Under the pieces are notes generated by a model, which did no database searches, had not been told where the DNA came from, and worked only from the letters and a program-made list of their open reading frames with translations. Both the position numbers and the translations under genes were made by a program. A stretch of DNA of 64,000 nucleotides from Cochleicola gelatinilyticus (GTDB taxonomy: Bacteria > Bacteroidota > Bacteroidia > Flavobacteriales > Flavobacteriaceae). This document shows, piece after piece, positions 18,061 through 27,449 of the stretch; the stretch's first letter is position 1, and the number at the start of each line of letters is the position of its first letter. Location: positions 806,001-870,000 of the forward strand of contig NZ_LRXL01000026.1 of the NCBI RefSeq assembly GCF_001637325.1. The letters are read 5' to 3'.

Positions 18061-19932
18061 CTAACGCCCCATGTATACAAGCATTACTGAAATATCGTTA
18101 GGTGACACCCCGCTAATTCGCGAAGCTTGCGAAACTGTCGCTGGTTTTATTTCTGAAAGTTTTTCTCGCGCTTCATATGAGAGAGATTTCAGTTTATAAT
18201 AATCGAATGTTTCGGGTATTTTAATGCCCTCTAGACGATTCAATTTATCTGCATTATTTTTTTCCTTTTCAATGTAACCAGCGTACTTAACTTGTATTTC
18301 GGTCTGCTGAAGCACATCGTAATCTAAATTATTTTCAGAAACAAAAAGATCTACCTCTGGTACTTTTCGCATATCCTCCATCGTAATATTTGGTCGTGAA
18401 AAAACTTTATACATTTTATCACTTTGTTTTACGGGAGCCGAATCACGTTCCGTTAAGATTGGATTAATAACTTCGGGGGCTACACTGGTATCTTTAAAAA
18501 ATTGAATAAATTGATTCGATTGCATTTCTTTTTGCTCCATCCGCTTTAAACGTTCATCGGCTGCCAAACCAATTTCATGTGACCGTGGTGTAAGTCTAAA
18601 ATCGGCGTTGTCTTGTCGCAACAAAGTTCTATACTCTGCTCTTGAAGTAAACATTCGGTAAGGCTCTTCGGTTCCCTTTGTAATTAGATCATCAATTAAA
18701 ACTCCAATATACGCTTCATTACGCTGCAAAATAAATGGGTCCTTTTCATGTACTTTTAAATGTGCATTAATACCTGCCATTAATCCTTGAGAAGCTGCTT
18801 CTTCATATCCTGTAGTACCGTTAATTTGACCTGCAAAATATAAACCTGAAACCAATTTTGTTTCTAAAGTGTGCCGTAGTTGTGTGGGTGGAAAATAATC
18901 GTATTCGATGGCATATCCAGGGCGAAAGAATTTTACATTCTTAAATCCGTCACACTGTTGCAACGCCTTAAACTGAACATCTTCTGGAAGCGATGTTGAA
19001 AAACCGTTAATATAATACTCCACCGTATCCCAACCTTCAGGTTCAACAAATAGTTGATGTCTATCTTTATCGGCAAAACGATTAATTTTATCTTCTATAG
19101 ATGGACAATATCGTGGACCAATACTTTGAATAGCACCGTTGAACATCGGACTACGATCAAAACCCTCCTTGAGTAAATCGTGAACCAAAGGACTTGTATA
19201 GCTCATATGACAAGCTCGTTGGTGTTCTAATGGCTGAGTTTGGTCTGAAAAAGAAAATTTCTCAGGAATATCATCTCCTGGTTGAAGACTCATTTTAGAA
19301 AAGTCTAGAGAACGACCATCAACTCTTGGAGGCGTTCCTGTTTTCATCCTTCCAGTTTCAAAGCCAAGATCAACGAGTTCTTTTGTAATTCCGGTTGCAG
19401 CTCTTTCTCCAGCTCGACCTCCGCCGAATTGTTTATCTCCTATATGAATAAGTCCGTTTAGAAATGTACCATTTGTAAGAACAACAGATTTACCTTTAAT
19501 TTTTAACCCTAGCGAAGTGCGAACTCCGACTATCTTTTCATTTTCCACTAAAATTCCAGAAACCATTTCTTGATAAAAATCAAGGTTCTTCGTTTGCTCA
19601 AGCATCAGTCTCCATGTTTCAGAAAACCGCATTCGATCACTTTGCACTCTCGGGCTCCACATTGCAGGACCTTTCGATTTATTAAGCATCTTAAATTGGA
19701 TAGCTGTTTTATCAGATATAATTCCGCTGTATCCTCCCATTGCATCGATCTCACGAACAATTTGCCCTTTAGCAATACCACCCATAGCGGGATTGCAGGA
19801 CATCTGACCGATATTTTGCAAATTCATAGTAATAAGCAGTGTGCTAGACCCCATATTGGCGGCGGCAGCAGCAGCTTCAGATCCGGCGTGACCCGCACCT
19901 ACAACAATAACATCATACTCTTTATCAAACAT
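18061..19932 (-). CDS. mnmG: tRNA uridine-5-carboxymethylaminomethyl modification enzyme MnmG (GidA)
   Basis: This 623-residue FAD protein works with MnmE to modify the wobble uridine (U34) of several tRNAs. The FAD-binding VVGAGHAGSEAA motif is at about 10-21, SCNPAMGGIAKG at about 45-56, and the second signature GYEEAASQGLMAGINAH near 372; the C-terminal helical domain is complete. It is flanked on both sides by parS-like sites, and in many bacteria this gene is close to the chromosome origin. It is preceded by its own promoter box and follows ybeY on the same strand. Confidence 0.97.
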   Translation of the reverse strand: MFDKEYDVIVVGAGHAGSEAAAAAANMGSSTLLITMNLQNIGQMSCNPAMGGIAKGQIVREIDAMGGYSGIISDKTAIQFKMLNKSKGPAMWSPRVQSDRMRFSETWRLMLEQTKNLDFYQEMVSGILVENEKIVGVRTSLGLKIKGKSVVLTNGTFLNGLIHIGDKQFGGGRAGERAATGITKELVDLGFETGRMKTGTPPRVDGRSLDFSKMSLQPGDDIPEKFSFSDQTQPLEHQRACHMSYTSPLVHDLLKEGFDRSPMFNGAIQSIGPRYCPSIEDKINRFADKDRHQLFVEPEGWDTVEYYINGFSTSLPEDVQFKALQQCDGFKNVKFFRPGYAIEYDYFPPTQLRHTLETKLVSGLYFAGQINGTTGYEEAASQGLMAGINAHLKVHEKDPFILQRNEAYIGVLIDDLITKGTEEPYRMFTSRAEYRTLLRQDNADFRLTPRSHEIGLAADERLKRMEQKEMQSNQFIQFFKDTSVAPEVINPILTERDSAPVKQSDKMYKVFSRPNITMEDMRKVPEVDLFVSENNLDYDVLQQTEIQVKYAGYIEKEKNNADKLNRLEGIKIPETFDYYKLKSLSYEAREKLSEIKPATVSQASRISGVSPNDISVMLVYMGR

Positions 19933-19941
19933 AGTCTATAA

Positions 19942-19957
19942 TGTTCCACGTGGAACA
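19942..19957. other. parS-like ParB-binding site, upstream of mnmG
   Basis: TGTTCCACGTGGAACA is a perfect 16-bp palindrome and a known natural variant of parS with symmetric changes to the TGTTTCACGTGAAACA consensus. It sits in the mnmG leader, between the promoter box at 19996-20003 and the start codon at 19932, so ParB bound here could also affect mnmG transcription. Confidence 0.88.
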
Positions 19958-19995
19958 TCCAAATTTGTTGTATTTGTAATTAATTTTTCGGAGCG

Positions 19996-20003
19996 CAAAG
20001 GTA
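19996..20003 (-). promoter_or_regulatory. Bacteroidota promoter for mnmG
   Basis: TACCTTTG on the minus strand is a good TAnnTTTG box. A TTG lies 17 bases further upstream (CAA at 20021-20023 on the plus strand), a plausible -33 element. Confidence 0.65.
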
Positions 20004-20058
20004 GGTAAAATACTGTAAATCAATTTGTTAATACTTTATTAAATTGACAATCAGACAC

Positions 20059-20496
20059 TTATATAAGTTTTACTAGGCTTAAAGCCTTGTCTTCTCTCTT
20101 ACGCATCTCTTTCACTTCAGTTTCAGATTTGTCTTTATAACCACAGTAATGTAGTATTCCATGGATTATTACGCGATGTAGTTCTTCTGTAAAAGAAGCA
20201 TTGAATTCTTCCGCATTTTCCTTTACGCGTTCTATCGAAATATAAATTTCTCCGTTTATTTGATTTCCCAAGCTATAGTCGAAACTAATAATATCTGTCA
20301 ACGTATCGTGCTCTAAAAATTTTACATTTAGGGAGTGTAAATATGCATCGTCACAAAATACATAGGTAATTTCTCCTTCTTCAAAACCTTCCGAAGAAAT
20401 TACTTCAGAAATCCAAGCAGAAACGTCTTTCTTATTAAAAAGCGTAAAATCCCTATCCGATTCTTTGCTGTCTTCAGTAGTAAAAAAATTAATCAT
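20059..20496 (-). CDS. ybeY: endoribonuclease YbeY (rRNA maturation factor)
   Basis: YbeY is a metal-dependent RNase that takes part in 16S rRNA 3-prime end maturation and ribosome quality control. The 145-residue protein has the family's core HRVIIHGILHYCGYKDK. Two zinc-ligand histidines (H112 and H116) are present, but the third family ligand position holds Asp122 in KDK rather than His. The start is the ATG at 20496, which overlaps the stop codon of the DUF4175 gene by 8 bp; the longer reading to 20679 runs inside that gene and is not real. It is the second gene of the operon DUF4175-ybeY-mnmG-methyltransferase. Confidence 0.92.
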   Translation of the reverse strand: MINFFTTEDSKESDRDFTLFNKKDVSAWISEVISSEGFEEGEITYVFCDDAYLHSLNVKFLEHDTLTDIISFDYSLGNQINGEIYISIERVKENAEEFNASFTEELHRVIIHGILHYCGYKDKSETEVKEMRKREDKALSLVKLI

Positions 20497-23400
20497 TTTT
20501 ATTTTTAAAATATGTTTGAACCTTTTGCTTGTATTCCTGGCGCAAAGGTAGCGCCTCTCGGTTAAGAATTTCTGTAGTATTAAAATATTTTTTAATATCC
20601 TCGGGTGAAAGCCGCAACGTATTTTCAAAAGAATTTCGATTGGTTTGAGATTCTCTTTTTTCCTCTTGACCTTGTTCAAGATCGGCCTCTTTCAATTTTA
20701 ATAATTCATAATTTAAATTCAACATTTCCTGAAGCGTTCGCTCATTAAATCCTTTATCTAACAATTGCTGTTCTACATTCTCCATATTTTTAAGCAAATC
20801 TCCTCCTTTACCCTTTAAGCCTTCTTTGCTTAATCGATCTTCTAATTGTTGTCTTAATTGTTGTTGTTGTTTGTAAATTTCAAAAAGTTCTCCATTCATT
20901 TCCTCATTACGACCTTCATTACCTTCCCCTTCTTTTTCGCCATTACGACCATTTTCTCCAGATTGTCCCTCTCCTTCGCCTTTACCATCTCCTTCTCCAC
21001 TTTGACCTTCCCCACCTTGACCTTCACCTTCTTTTCCTTTTTCTCCTTGCTTTCCTTTTTCCATGCCTTCTTTCATTTGTTCAGAAAGGCTTTCTTGTTT
21101 CTTAATTATATCAGGTAGCTGGAATCCTTGCCCTTGTCCTTCACCCTCACCCTGTCCTTGACCACTTTTACCAGATCCTTGACCCATCATTTGCATTGCG
21201 TTTTGCATATTTTTTAAAAGATCACTTAATAGTACCGCAAGTTCATTAGCTCCAGTTACGGTATACTGTTGACTAGCTGTACCAGAACGCATCTGATTTT
21301 CAGCAAGACGCTCCATAGATTTATCTATGTTATAACTAACCTCTGTCAACGATTCATTAATCTTTTCACTTAAAAGAGGTTGCCGTAAGGATAATGTAAA
21401 AAGACTATCATCGATGTGCTGAAAATTTTGCTTGAGGTCGTTTTGAATATTCAATTTCCTTCCGAAAACAGGATTTCCATAATCTGTCTTTTTAAATTGT
21501 TCCATAAGGTCTTCCTGTTCAAAAGAAAACACTACTAAATTATCTAATATTTGACGTAACATCTCAACATCCTCATCGATCCCATCCATTTGCCCAGATT
21601 GCATTTGCGATTGCATTTGCTGACCCATTTGCTTCATTTTTTGTCCCGCTTTTTTTTGATTTTGTTTAGCGCCACTCGGACTTTGTCCTTTAAGCTTGTC
21701 GGTCGCCTTTTGTTGTTCGCTATCTACATCCTCTTCCCCTTTTTTGTCTTTAGGAATATCCATCGGCTCTTTTAGATCATCATTTTCCTTATCTAATTTC
21801 TCCTTTTCTTCTTTATAATCTTCAAATTTTTCATTTAATTCCTCTTGCTTCTCCTTTGTATTTTCATCCTCTGGCGCATCTGCCAACTTTTCTTGCTCTT
21901 CTCCTAGTTTAAAAAGGTCATCAGCTAGCTTCTCAGCCTTTTTAGTCACATAATAGCGCTTGGTAAGTTCAACCAATTGTTCTAAGTTCTTCTCTTGGTT
22001 CTTATTCTGTTTGGCAAGTCGTTCAAGCTTTTCGGTAAGGTCCTCCTTTTTAATTTTATCTTGAAGTCGTTCTAGTTCTTTTAAAAGTTTTTCGTTTTCA
22101 TCAAGTTTCTTTTCGGTGTCTTCTAAACGCTTTTCTAATTGTTCTTTAAATGGGTCGTTCTCGTTGTTATTAGGTTGAAATTCTTCGAGGTTCTTTTTTA
22201 ATTCCTTGGAGAAATTCTTCATCATCTCCTCTTGTTGCTTTTGTCGTTTTAAGAAATTATCGAGTTTCTTTTTATCGTTCCAGTTAAGTTCATTTTTTTC
22301 TTTCTGAAGCTTGGACAATTCTTCCAACTTTTTATCCTGATCTTTTAAGTTCTCTAATGTTTTATCTAACCCCTTTATAGAATTTTCTTGATCTTCAAGT
22401 TGTTTGTTTTCTTGTTCGTCTTTTGTTCTTTTTCTGAAAGAAAACACGCCAGATTTACTGGATTTAAAGTTGTGAATCGCATCGTTATCGAAAACCTCAA
22501 AATAATACTCGTAAGAAACACCGTCGGTTAACAGAAGCGTACCTGGAAACGAATACACAAATTGATCGAAATTAGTTTTGTTTAAAGGCAACGGAGCTAC
22601 TTGTTTCTTTTCCTCTTCTCCCTGAGGAAAATACACCAATCGTAATTTTGTAAGTCCGTAATCATCACTAACACGACCTAAGAAATAAATGGTTTGATCG
22701 TCTAAACTGTCCTTTTTAGTCTCTACTTCAATTTCTGGATAGGCATCTTTAATCACTCCTAGTGTAAAGGAAAGGTTTTCGTAATCTTTTAACTTTTGGT
22801 TAGAAGTAGTTACAGCATAGTCTAACCTAGAATAGATTCCCTTCTTAAAATTGAAAGTTCTATCGGTTTCAGTAAATTGATAGGTACTATCTTTTGTTTT
22901 TAAAGCAACATTTGTAGTGTTTTTGGTTTGAACCTTCCAAGTAACGGTTGTTCCTTCGGGAATAGTAGCATTACCCGTACTTTTTAATGTTTCGTTTTGT
23001 TTTCCAGTATACCTCGGATATTTCAGAAATAATTCGAATCCAACAAGTGATGGTGTTTTTACAACCTCAATGCGATACGGTTTTGAAAGGACCTTATTAG
23101 CTTTCAATTGAAAGTCTATCGCTTCTGAAGGCTGTAAAAAAGTATATTCGAAATGTCCGGGAGTGGTTTGTTGTAAATAGTATGTTTCATTGTTATAGGA
23201 AATACTGGCGTTTTCAGGAATCGCAGTTCCTTCTGTCTTTACTTTTAGTGTAAAACTTTTATTTTCTATCGCATTCAGCTCTGAGTTTTCTACATAAAAA
23301 GTAAAAGGCGCCGGTGGTTCGTAGGCCGTATCATAATTTACTACCCGTTCGTAACTCGTTGAAAACAGATCTTTTTCGCCCAACACACTAAATAGTATAA

Positions 23401-23887
23401 AAATAACTACCGGAATCGCCGCATATTTCAAGTACTTCGCATTCTTCTTAAAATTTACTGCCATTTGAAAAGGAATAGGTTGCAAGTCTTCGGCCTTTTG
23501 ATCGATGCTCGCTGCCAGTAACTCAGATTCTCGCTGATTCCTATTTAATTGAATGACATTTAATAATTTATCACTAACATTCGGAAAGTGATTCCCGATG
23601 ATACGGGATGCTTCTTCGTGGCCAATGCCTTGTTGTAGTTTAAATAATTTTGCCAATGGGAAGGCTATAAACCGAACAAACAGTGCGGCTTCTACCAATA
23701 CAAAAAGCCAGAATAGTACGGTGCGCCCCATAGGACTTAACCATAGAAAGTATTCAATAAGCAAGGTGATTAGAAAATAAAGGAGTCCGATCGCAAAAAA
23801 AAGAATGGTCCCTTTAATGAGTTCGTTGGTGTAATACTTTCTTATAAATTGTTCCAGCTTCTGCTGAATAATACTAAATGTGCTCAT
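20489..23887 (-). CDS. large DUF4175 family membrane/coiled-coil protein
   Basis: This 1132-residue protein has two membrane helices in the first 75 residues and a third near 155-172, then an extracytoplasmic region of about 330 residues with Ig-like character. A long, highly charged coiled coil (about 490-740) follows, then a Gln/Met-rich stretch and a low-complexity Gly/Glu/Gln region (about 895-985, repeated GEGQG units). The layout matches the DUF4175 family of Bacteroidota, whose function is unknown. The low-complexity region gives spurious antisense open frames. It heads the operon with ybeY and mnmG. No catalytic motif is seen. Confidence 0.85.
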   Translation of the reverse strand: MSTFSIIQQKLEQFIRKYYTNELIKGTILFFAIGLLYFLITLLIEYFLWLSPMGRTVLFWLFVLVEAALFVRFIAFPLAKLFKLQQGIGHEEASRIIGNHFPNVSDKLLNVIQLNRNQRESELLAASIDQKAEDLQPIPFQMAVNFKKNAKYLKYAAIPVVIFILFSVLGEKDLFSTSYERVVNYDTAYEPPAPFTFYVENSELNAIENKSFTLKVKTEGTAIPENASISYNNETYYLQQTTPGHFEYTFLQPSEAIDFQLKANKVLSKPYRIEVVKTPSLVGFELFLKYPRYTGKQNETLKSTGNATIPEGTTVTWKVQTKNTTNVALKTKDSTYQFTETDRTFNFKKGIYSRLDYAVTTSNQKLKDYENLSFTLGVIKDAYPEIEVETKKDSLDDQTIYFLGRVSDDYGLTKLRLVYFPQGEEEKKQVAPLPLNKTNFDQFVYSFPGTLLLTDGVSYEYYFEVFDNDAIHNFKSSKSGVFSFRKRTKDEQENKQLEDQENSIKGLDKTLENLKDQDKKLEELSKLQKEKNELNWNDKKKLDNFLKRQKQQEEMMKNFSKELKKNLEEFQPNNNENDPFKEQLEKRLEDTEKKLDENEKLLKELERLQDKIKKEDLTEKLERLAKQNKNQEKNLEQLVELTKRYYVTKKAEKLADDLFKLGEEQEKLADAPEDENTKEKQEELNEKFEDYKEEKEKLDKENDDLKEPMDIPKDKKGEEDVDSEQQKATDKLKGQSPSGAKQNQKKAGQKMKQMGQQMQSQMQSGQMDGIDEDVEMLRQILDNLVVFSFEQEDLMEQFKKTDYGNPVFGRKLNIQNDLKQNFQHIDDSLFTLSLRQPLLSEKINESLTEVSYNIDKSMERLAENQMRSGTASQQYTVTGANELAVLLSDLLKNMQNAMQMMGQGSGKSGQGQGEGEGQGQGFQLPDIIKKQESLSEQMKEGMEKGKQGEKGKEGEGQGGEGQSGEGDGKGEGEGQSGENGRNGEKEGEGNEGRNEEMNGELFEIYKQQQQLRQQLEDRLSKEGLKGKGGDLLKNMENVEQQLLDKGFNERTLQEMLNLNYELLKLKEADLEQGQEEKRESQTNRNSFENTLRLSPEDIKKYFNTTEILNREALPLRQEYKQKVQTYFKNKND

Positions 23888-24106
23888 AACTATGTCTGGA
23901 AACGTTCGTACCGCTCTGAAACTACCAAATTACAATAATTTGTTCAGTAAACAGAATGTTAGAGAATGCGACTATCGTATCTCAAAAATTACTCCAAAAA
24001 TATTCCCTTTAATTTTTATACATATTAGGGTACTATAAATGCTTTTCAACCTGATCTCGGTTCTTAGAATATACCATTTCTTATACATTATCACATTGAT
24101 AATTCC

Positions 24107-24114
24107 TACCTTTG
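24107..24114 (+). promoter_or_regulatory. Bacteroidota -7 box for gltX
   Basis: TACCTTTG matches TAnnTTTG and ends 24 bases before the gltX ATG. No clear -33 TTG is found. Confidence 0.55.
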
Positions 24115-24138
24115 CGCCTTTAAAATAGGAAGTTTTTT

Positions 24139-25653
24139 ATGGACCAACAAGTTAGAGTACGTTTTGCACCAAGTCCTACGGGACCTTTACATATTGGTGG
24201 AGTTAGAACCGCATTATTTAATTATTTATTTGCAAAAAAACACGGTGGGGATTTTATTCTTAGAATAGAAGACACCGATCAAACTCGATACGTTGCAGGT
24301 GCAGAAGAATATATTATAGAAGCCCTAAATTGGCTAGGACTTCCCTTCGATGAAGGTCCAGGAATAGGTGGTGATTTTGGTCCTTACCGTCAAAGTGAAC
24401 GTAAAGAAATGTATCGTAACTATGCTGATACACTTATTAAAAGTGGACATGCGTACTATGCCTTTGATACTTCTGAAGCGTTAGATGCACACCGGAAAGA
24501 TCACGAGGCAAAAGGAAAAACCTTCATATATAACTGGCACAACCGACTAAAACTTGAGAATTCGTTGGCGCTTTCTTCCGAAGAAACCCAAAAAAGACTT
24601 GATAACAACGATGCCTATGTAATTCGGTTTAAGACACCTGAAAACGAATCGCTTCCTTTAAAAGATATGATTCGTGGAGGCATGCAAATCGACACGAGCG
24701 TATTGGACGACAAAGTACTCTTTAAAAGTGATGGAATGCCAACCTACCACTTAGCAAATATTGTTGATGATCATTTAATGAAAATTACTCACGTAATTCG
24801 GGGGGAAGAATGGCTTCCTTCTTTGGCGTTGCATATCTTATTATACCGTGCTTTTGGATGGGATGCACCTAAATTTGCACACCTTCCGTTGATTATGAAA
24901 CCCGTTGGAAAAGGAAAGTTAAGCAAACGGGATGGTGATAAAATGGGCTTTCCCGTGTTTCCGTTGCAATGGAAAACTGCAGAAGGAGAGTTGTACTCAG
25001 GATATCGTGAAGATGGATACTTACCCGAAGCTGTAGTTAATATGCTTGCGTTTCTAGGATGGAACCCTGGTACCGAACAAGAACTTTTCGCTTTGGAAGA
25101 TCTCATTAAGGCCTTCGAATTGGATCGGGTGCATAAATCGGGTGCAAAATTTGATCCCGATAAAACAAAATGGTTTCAGCACCAATACCTTCAAACCATG
25201 GATGAAGGCGTTTTAGTGAAACAATTCGAATCGTATTTAAGTGACAAAGGTATTTCAACCACCAAAGATCTTGGTGTAATAGTTTCAATGCTAAAAGAAC
25301 GTGCTACCTTTTTAGAGGATCTCTGGGAGCAGGGAAGTTTCTTTTTTGAACAACCCACCTCTTATGATGAGAAAGCTTCAAAAAAGGCGTTTAAAGAAGA
25401 TACAGCAGACTTATTTACCGAACTTGTAGCAAAAATGAAGGCGATCGATGTTTTTTCTGCGGCAGACTTATCTTCAGAAATAAAAGGATGGATTACTGAA
25501 AAAGAAATTGGCTTCGGAAAAGTAATGATGCCACTTCGTTTGGCTCTGGTGGGTGAAATGAAGGGACCCGATGTGTTCGAAATCGCTTCCATTTTAGGGA
25601 AAGAAGAGACATTAACACGTATTGAAAATGCAATTCGGTTTATGAATTCGTAA
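24139..25653 (+). CDS. gltX: glutamyl-tRNA synthetase
   Basis: This 504-residue class I synthetase charges tRNA-Glu. It has the HIGH-type PLHIGGVRTALFN (17-28), the IEDTDQTR motif (about 43-50) and the KMSKS-type KLSKR at 260-264. The length is typical. It has its own promoter and ends 4 bp from the convergent stop of the next gene, leaving no room for a separate terminator. The separate glnS in this window fits a discriminating GluRS. Confidence 0.97.
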   Translation: MDQQVRVRFAPSPTGPLHIGGVRTALFNYLFAKKHGGDFILRIEDTDQTRYVAGAEEYIIEALNWLGLPFDEGPGIGGDFGPYRQSERKEMYRNYADTLIKSGHAYYAFDTSEALDAHRKDHEAKGKTFIYNWHNRLKLENSLALSSEETQKRLDNNDAYVIRFKTPENESLPLKDMIRGGMQIDTSVLDDKVLFKSDGMPTYHLANIVDDHLMKITHVIRGEEWLPSLALHILLYRAFGWDAPKFAHLPLIMKPVGKGKLSKRDGDKMGFPVFPLQWKTAEGELYSGYREDGYLPEAVVNMLAFLGWNPGTEQELFALEDLIKAFELDRVHKSGAKFDPDKTKWFQHQYLQTMDEGVLVKQFESYLSDKGISTTKDLGVIVSMLKERATFLEDLWEQGSFFFEQPTSYDEKASKKAFKEDTADLFTELVAKMKAIDVFSAADLSSEIKGWITEKEIGFGKVMMPLRLALVGEMKGPDVFEIASILGKEETLTRIENAIRFMNS

Positions 25654-25657
25654 CTCC

Positions 25658-26311
25658 TTAAAAATACACATAGATAGCTAAAACAACATTCGAACTATTC
25701 CCTTTAAAATTTGATTCTTCAAGGTTTTTATCATTTAAACTATTGAACATATTATTAATACCATACTGGTATTGTGCACTAAGTCTTACATTTTCGATTC
25801 CTGCCATTATTCCTCCCACAGCATGGACATTAAAAGTACTTATATCTTGAATATCTTGGGTTCTAATCGTTGTATATCCGTCGATGATGTAGTCTTCGAA
25901 TGATTCCGATTTTAAATTCATTTTTCCATTAACGTTAAGTACAGGACCGGCTTCAATGCTTAAGTGGTTTCGAATAATATTATAACTTCCCAGTACATTC
26001 AGCTGCACACCTTGAATTTGGTAATCGACAAATTGTGTGTTGAGTGCGTTGCTTGCTTTTATACCTAATTCCGAATTTGAAAAACTTATTCCGTAGAGAA
26101 TATCGAACGATCCATAAAATTCACCTCGCGTTGTAAAACCAGCAACAAACCCTGTTCCTGACTCTGTTTCGAAATTAGGAGTCGTAATATTGTATATTGA
26201 AATCCCTCCATTGATACCTAAATGATTATATCCTCCATAATTGCGCTGAGCATTCAATGTTAGAATAAAGACACAAAAAAAGGTAACAAAAAGGAACGAT
26301 TTAAGACTCAT
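25658..26311 (-). CDS. predicted outer-membrane beta-barrel protein
   Basis: This 217-residue protein has a signal peptide (MSLKSFLFVTFFCVFILTLNAQ) and alternating short beta strands with Gly/aromatic patterns, such as YGGYNHLGINGGISIYNI, GFTTRGEFYGSFDILYG and the C-terminal NVVLAIYVYF ending in Phe. This is the profile of small porin-like (outer membrane beta-barrel) proteins. No specific family is recognised and the function is unknown. It is convergent with gltX and its stop lies 4 bp from the gltX stop. Confidence 0.7.
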   Translation of the reverse strand: MSLKSFLFVTFFCVFILTLNAQRNYGGYNHLGINGGISIYNITTPNFETESGTGFVAGFTTRGEFYGSFDILYGISFSNSELGIKASNALNTQFVDYQIQGVQLNVLGSYNIIRNHLSIEAGPVLNVNGKMNLKSESFEDYIIDGYTTIRTQDIQDISTFNVHAVGGIMAGIENVRLSAQYQYGINNMFNSLNDKNLEESNFKGNSSNVVLAIYVYF

Positions 26312-26343
26312 AGAGAGAAGGTTTGGGACCGCTAAAATAGCTT

Positions 26344-26351
26344 TATTTTTG
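26344..26351 (+). promoter_or_regulatory. Bacteroidota promoter for the SPFH gene
   Basis: TATTTTTG matches TAnnTTTG, with a TTTG at 26322-26325 giving an 18-base spacer, a good -33/-7 pair. The leader would be about 35 bases. Confidence 0.65.
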
Positions 26352-26389
26352 TATCTTCAATCTTTTCTAACCACTAAAATATCGAACAT

Positions 26390-27391
26390 ATGAACTTTGG
26401 ATTTATTTTTCTTATCCCCTTTATCATTCTCGGAATATTTATTTTATTTTCTGGAATTTTTACCGTTAAGCAACAGACTGCTGCTCTTATAGAACGTTTC
26501 GGTAAGTTTCAAAGCACTCGTAACTCGGGCCTTCATTTTAAAATTCCAGTCTTCGATAGAATTGCAGGGCGTATCAATTTAAAAATTCAACAGTTAGATG
26601 TTATTGTTGAAACTAAGACTAAAGATGATGTATTTGTACGCTTAAAAATATCGGTGCAATTTCAAGTGTTAAAAGCTAAGGTCTATGATGCATTTTATAA
26701 GCTTGAAAATCCGCACGATCAGATCACTTCGTATGTTTTTGATGTGGTTCGTGCAGAAGTTCCTAAAATGAAGTTAGATGACGTCTTTGAACGTAAAGAC
26801 GATGTTGCAATCGCGGTAAAACAAGAATTAAATGAAGCTATGTCTGATTATGGATATGACATCATTAAAACTCTTGTAACAGATATTGATCCAGACGTAC
26901 AAGTAAAGGCAGCTATGAACCGAATTAATGCCGCAGAGCGTGAAAAAGTTGCTGCCGAATTTGAAGCGGAAGCTGAACGTATTAAGATTGTAGCTAAAGC
27001 TAGAGCGGAAGCAGAAAGTAAACGATTACAAGGGCAGGGTATTGCTGACCAACGTAGAGAAATTGCACGTGGATTAGAGGAAAGTGTAGATGTTTTAAAT
27101 AACGTAGGGATTAATTCGCAAGAAGCTTCTGCTTTAATCGTAGTGACACAACATTACGATACGTTGCAATCTATTGGTGAGGAAACCAATACGAACCTTA
27201 TCTTACTTCCTAACTCTCCTCAGGCGGGAAGTAATATGCTGAACGACATGATTGCTTCTTTTGTAGCAAGCAACCAGATTGGTGAACAGATGAAAAAAGA
27301 AAACGAGGCACGGGGTATTGGTAAACCAAAACGGAAAAAACGCACCCCACCACCAACCTCTCCTTTGGACGATAGTGATATTGATTACTAA
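26390..27391 (+). CDS. SPFH domain (stomatin/prohibitin-like) protein
   Basis: This 333-residue protein has one N-terminal membrane helix (residues 5-24), then an SPFH/band-7 domain starting FTVKQQTAALIERFGKF and continuing through GLHFKIPVFDRI and the LDVIVETKTKDDVFVRLKISVQF core. An Ala/Glu-rich coiled coil (INAAEREKVAAEFEAEAERI) follows. It belongs with the slipin/stomatin and HflK/C-like scaffolding proteins of membrane microdomains. The C-terminal tail is basic (KPKRKKRTPPP). It is monocistronic, with its own promoter and terminator. A partner NfeD-type gene is not adjacent. Confidence 0.9.
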   Translation: MNFGFIFLIPFIILGIFILFSGIFTVKQQTAALIERFGKFQSTRNSGLHFKIPVFDRIAGRINLKIQQLDVIVETKTKDDVFVRLKISVQFQVLKAKVYDAFYKLENPHDQITSYVFDVVRAEVPKMKLDDVFERKDDVAIAVKQELNEAMSDYGYDIIKTLVTDIDPDVQVKAAMNRINAAEREKVAAEFEAEAERIKIVAKARAEAESKRLQGQGIADQRREIARGLEESVDVLNNVGINSQEASALIVVTQHYDTLQSIGEETNTNLILLPNSPQAGSNMLNDMIASFVASNQIGEQMKKENEARGIGKPKRKKRTPPPTSPLDDSDIDY

Positions 27392-27404
27392 CTTTTATAA
27401 ACTT

Positions 27405-27433
27405 AAAAACCCGCTAGATTAGCGGGTTTTTTG
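27405..27433. terminator. bidirectional Rho-independent terminator
   Basis: An AACCCGCT / AGCGGGTT stem with a 5-base loop and flanking A and T runs, between the convergent SPFH gene and the 82-residue gene. Confidence 0.87.
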
Positions 27434-27449
27434 TGTTCTTTAAATACTT

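Noticed and set aside
20497-20679. N-terminal extension of YbeY
   Set aside because: The extension lies within the DUF4175 gene in another frame and has no homology to YbeY; the ATG at 20496 fits the family start.
20858-21118. Plus-strand open frame rich in Phe, Leu and Ser opposite the DUF4175 gene
   Set aside because: It is the antisense of the Gly/Glu/Gln/Lys-rich tract; its composition is an artefact of the low-complexity coding strand.
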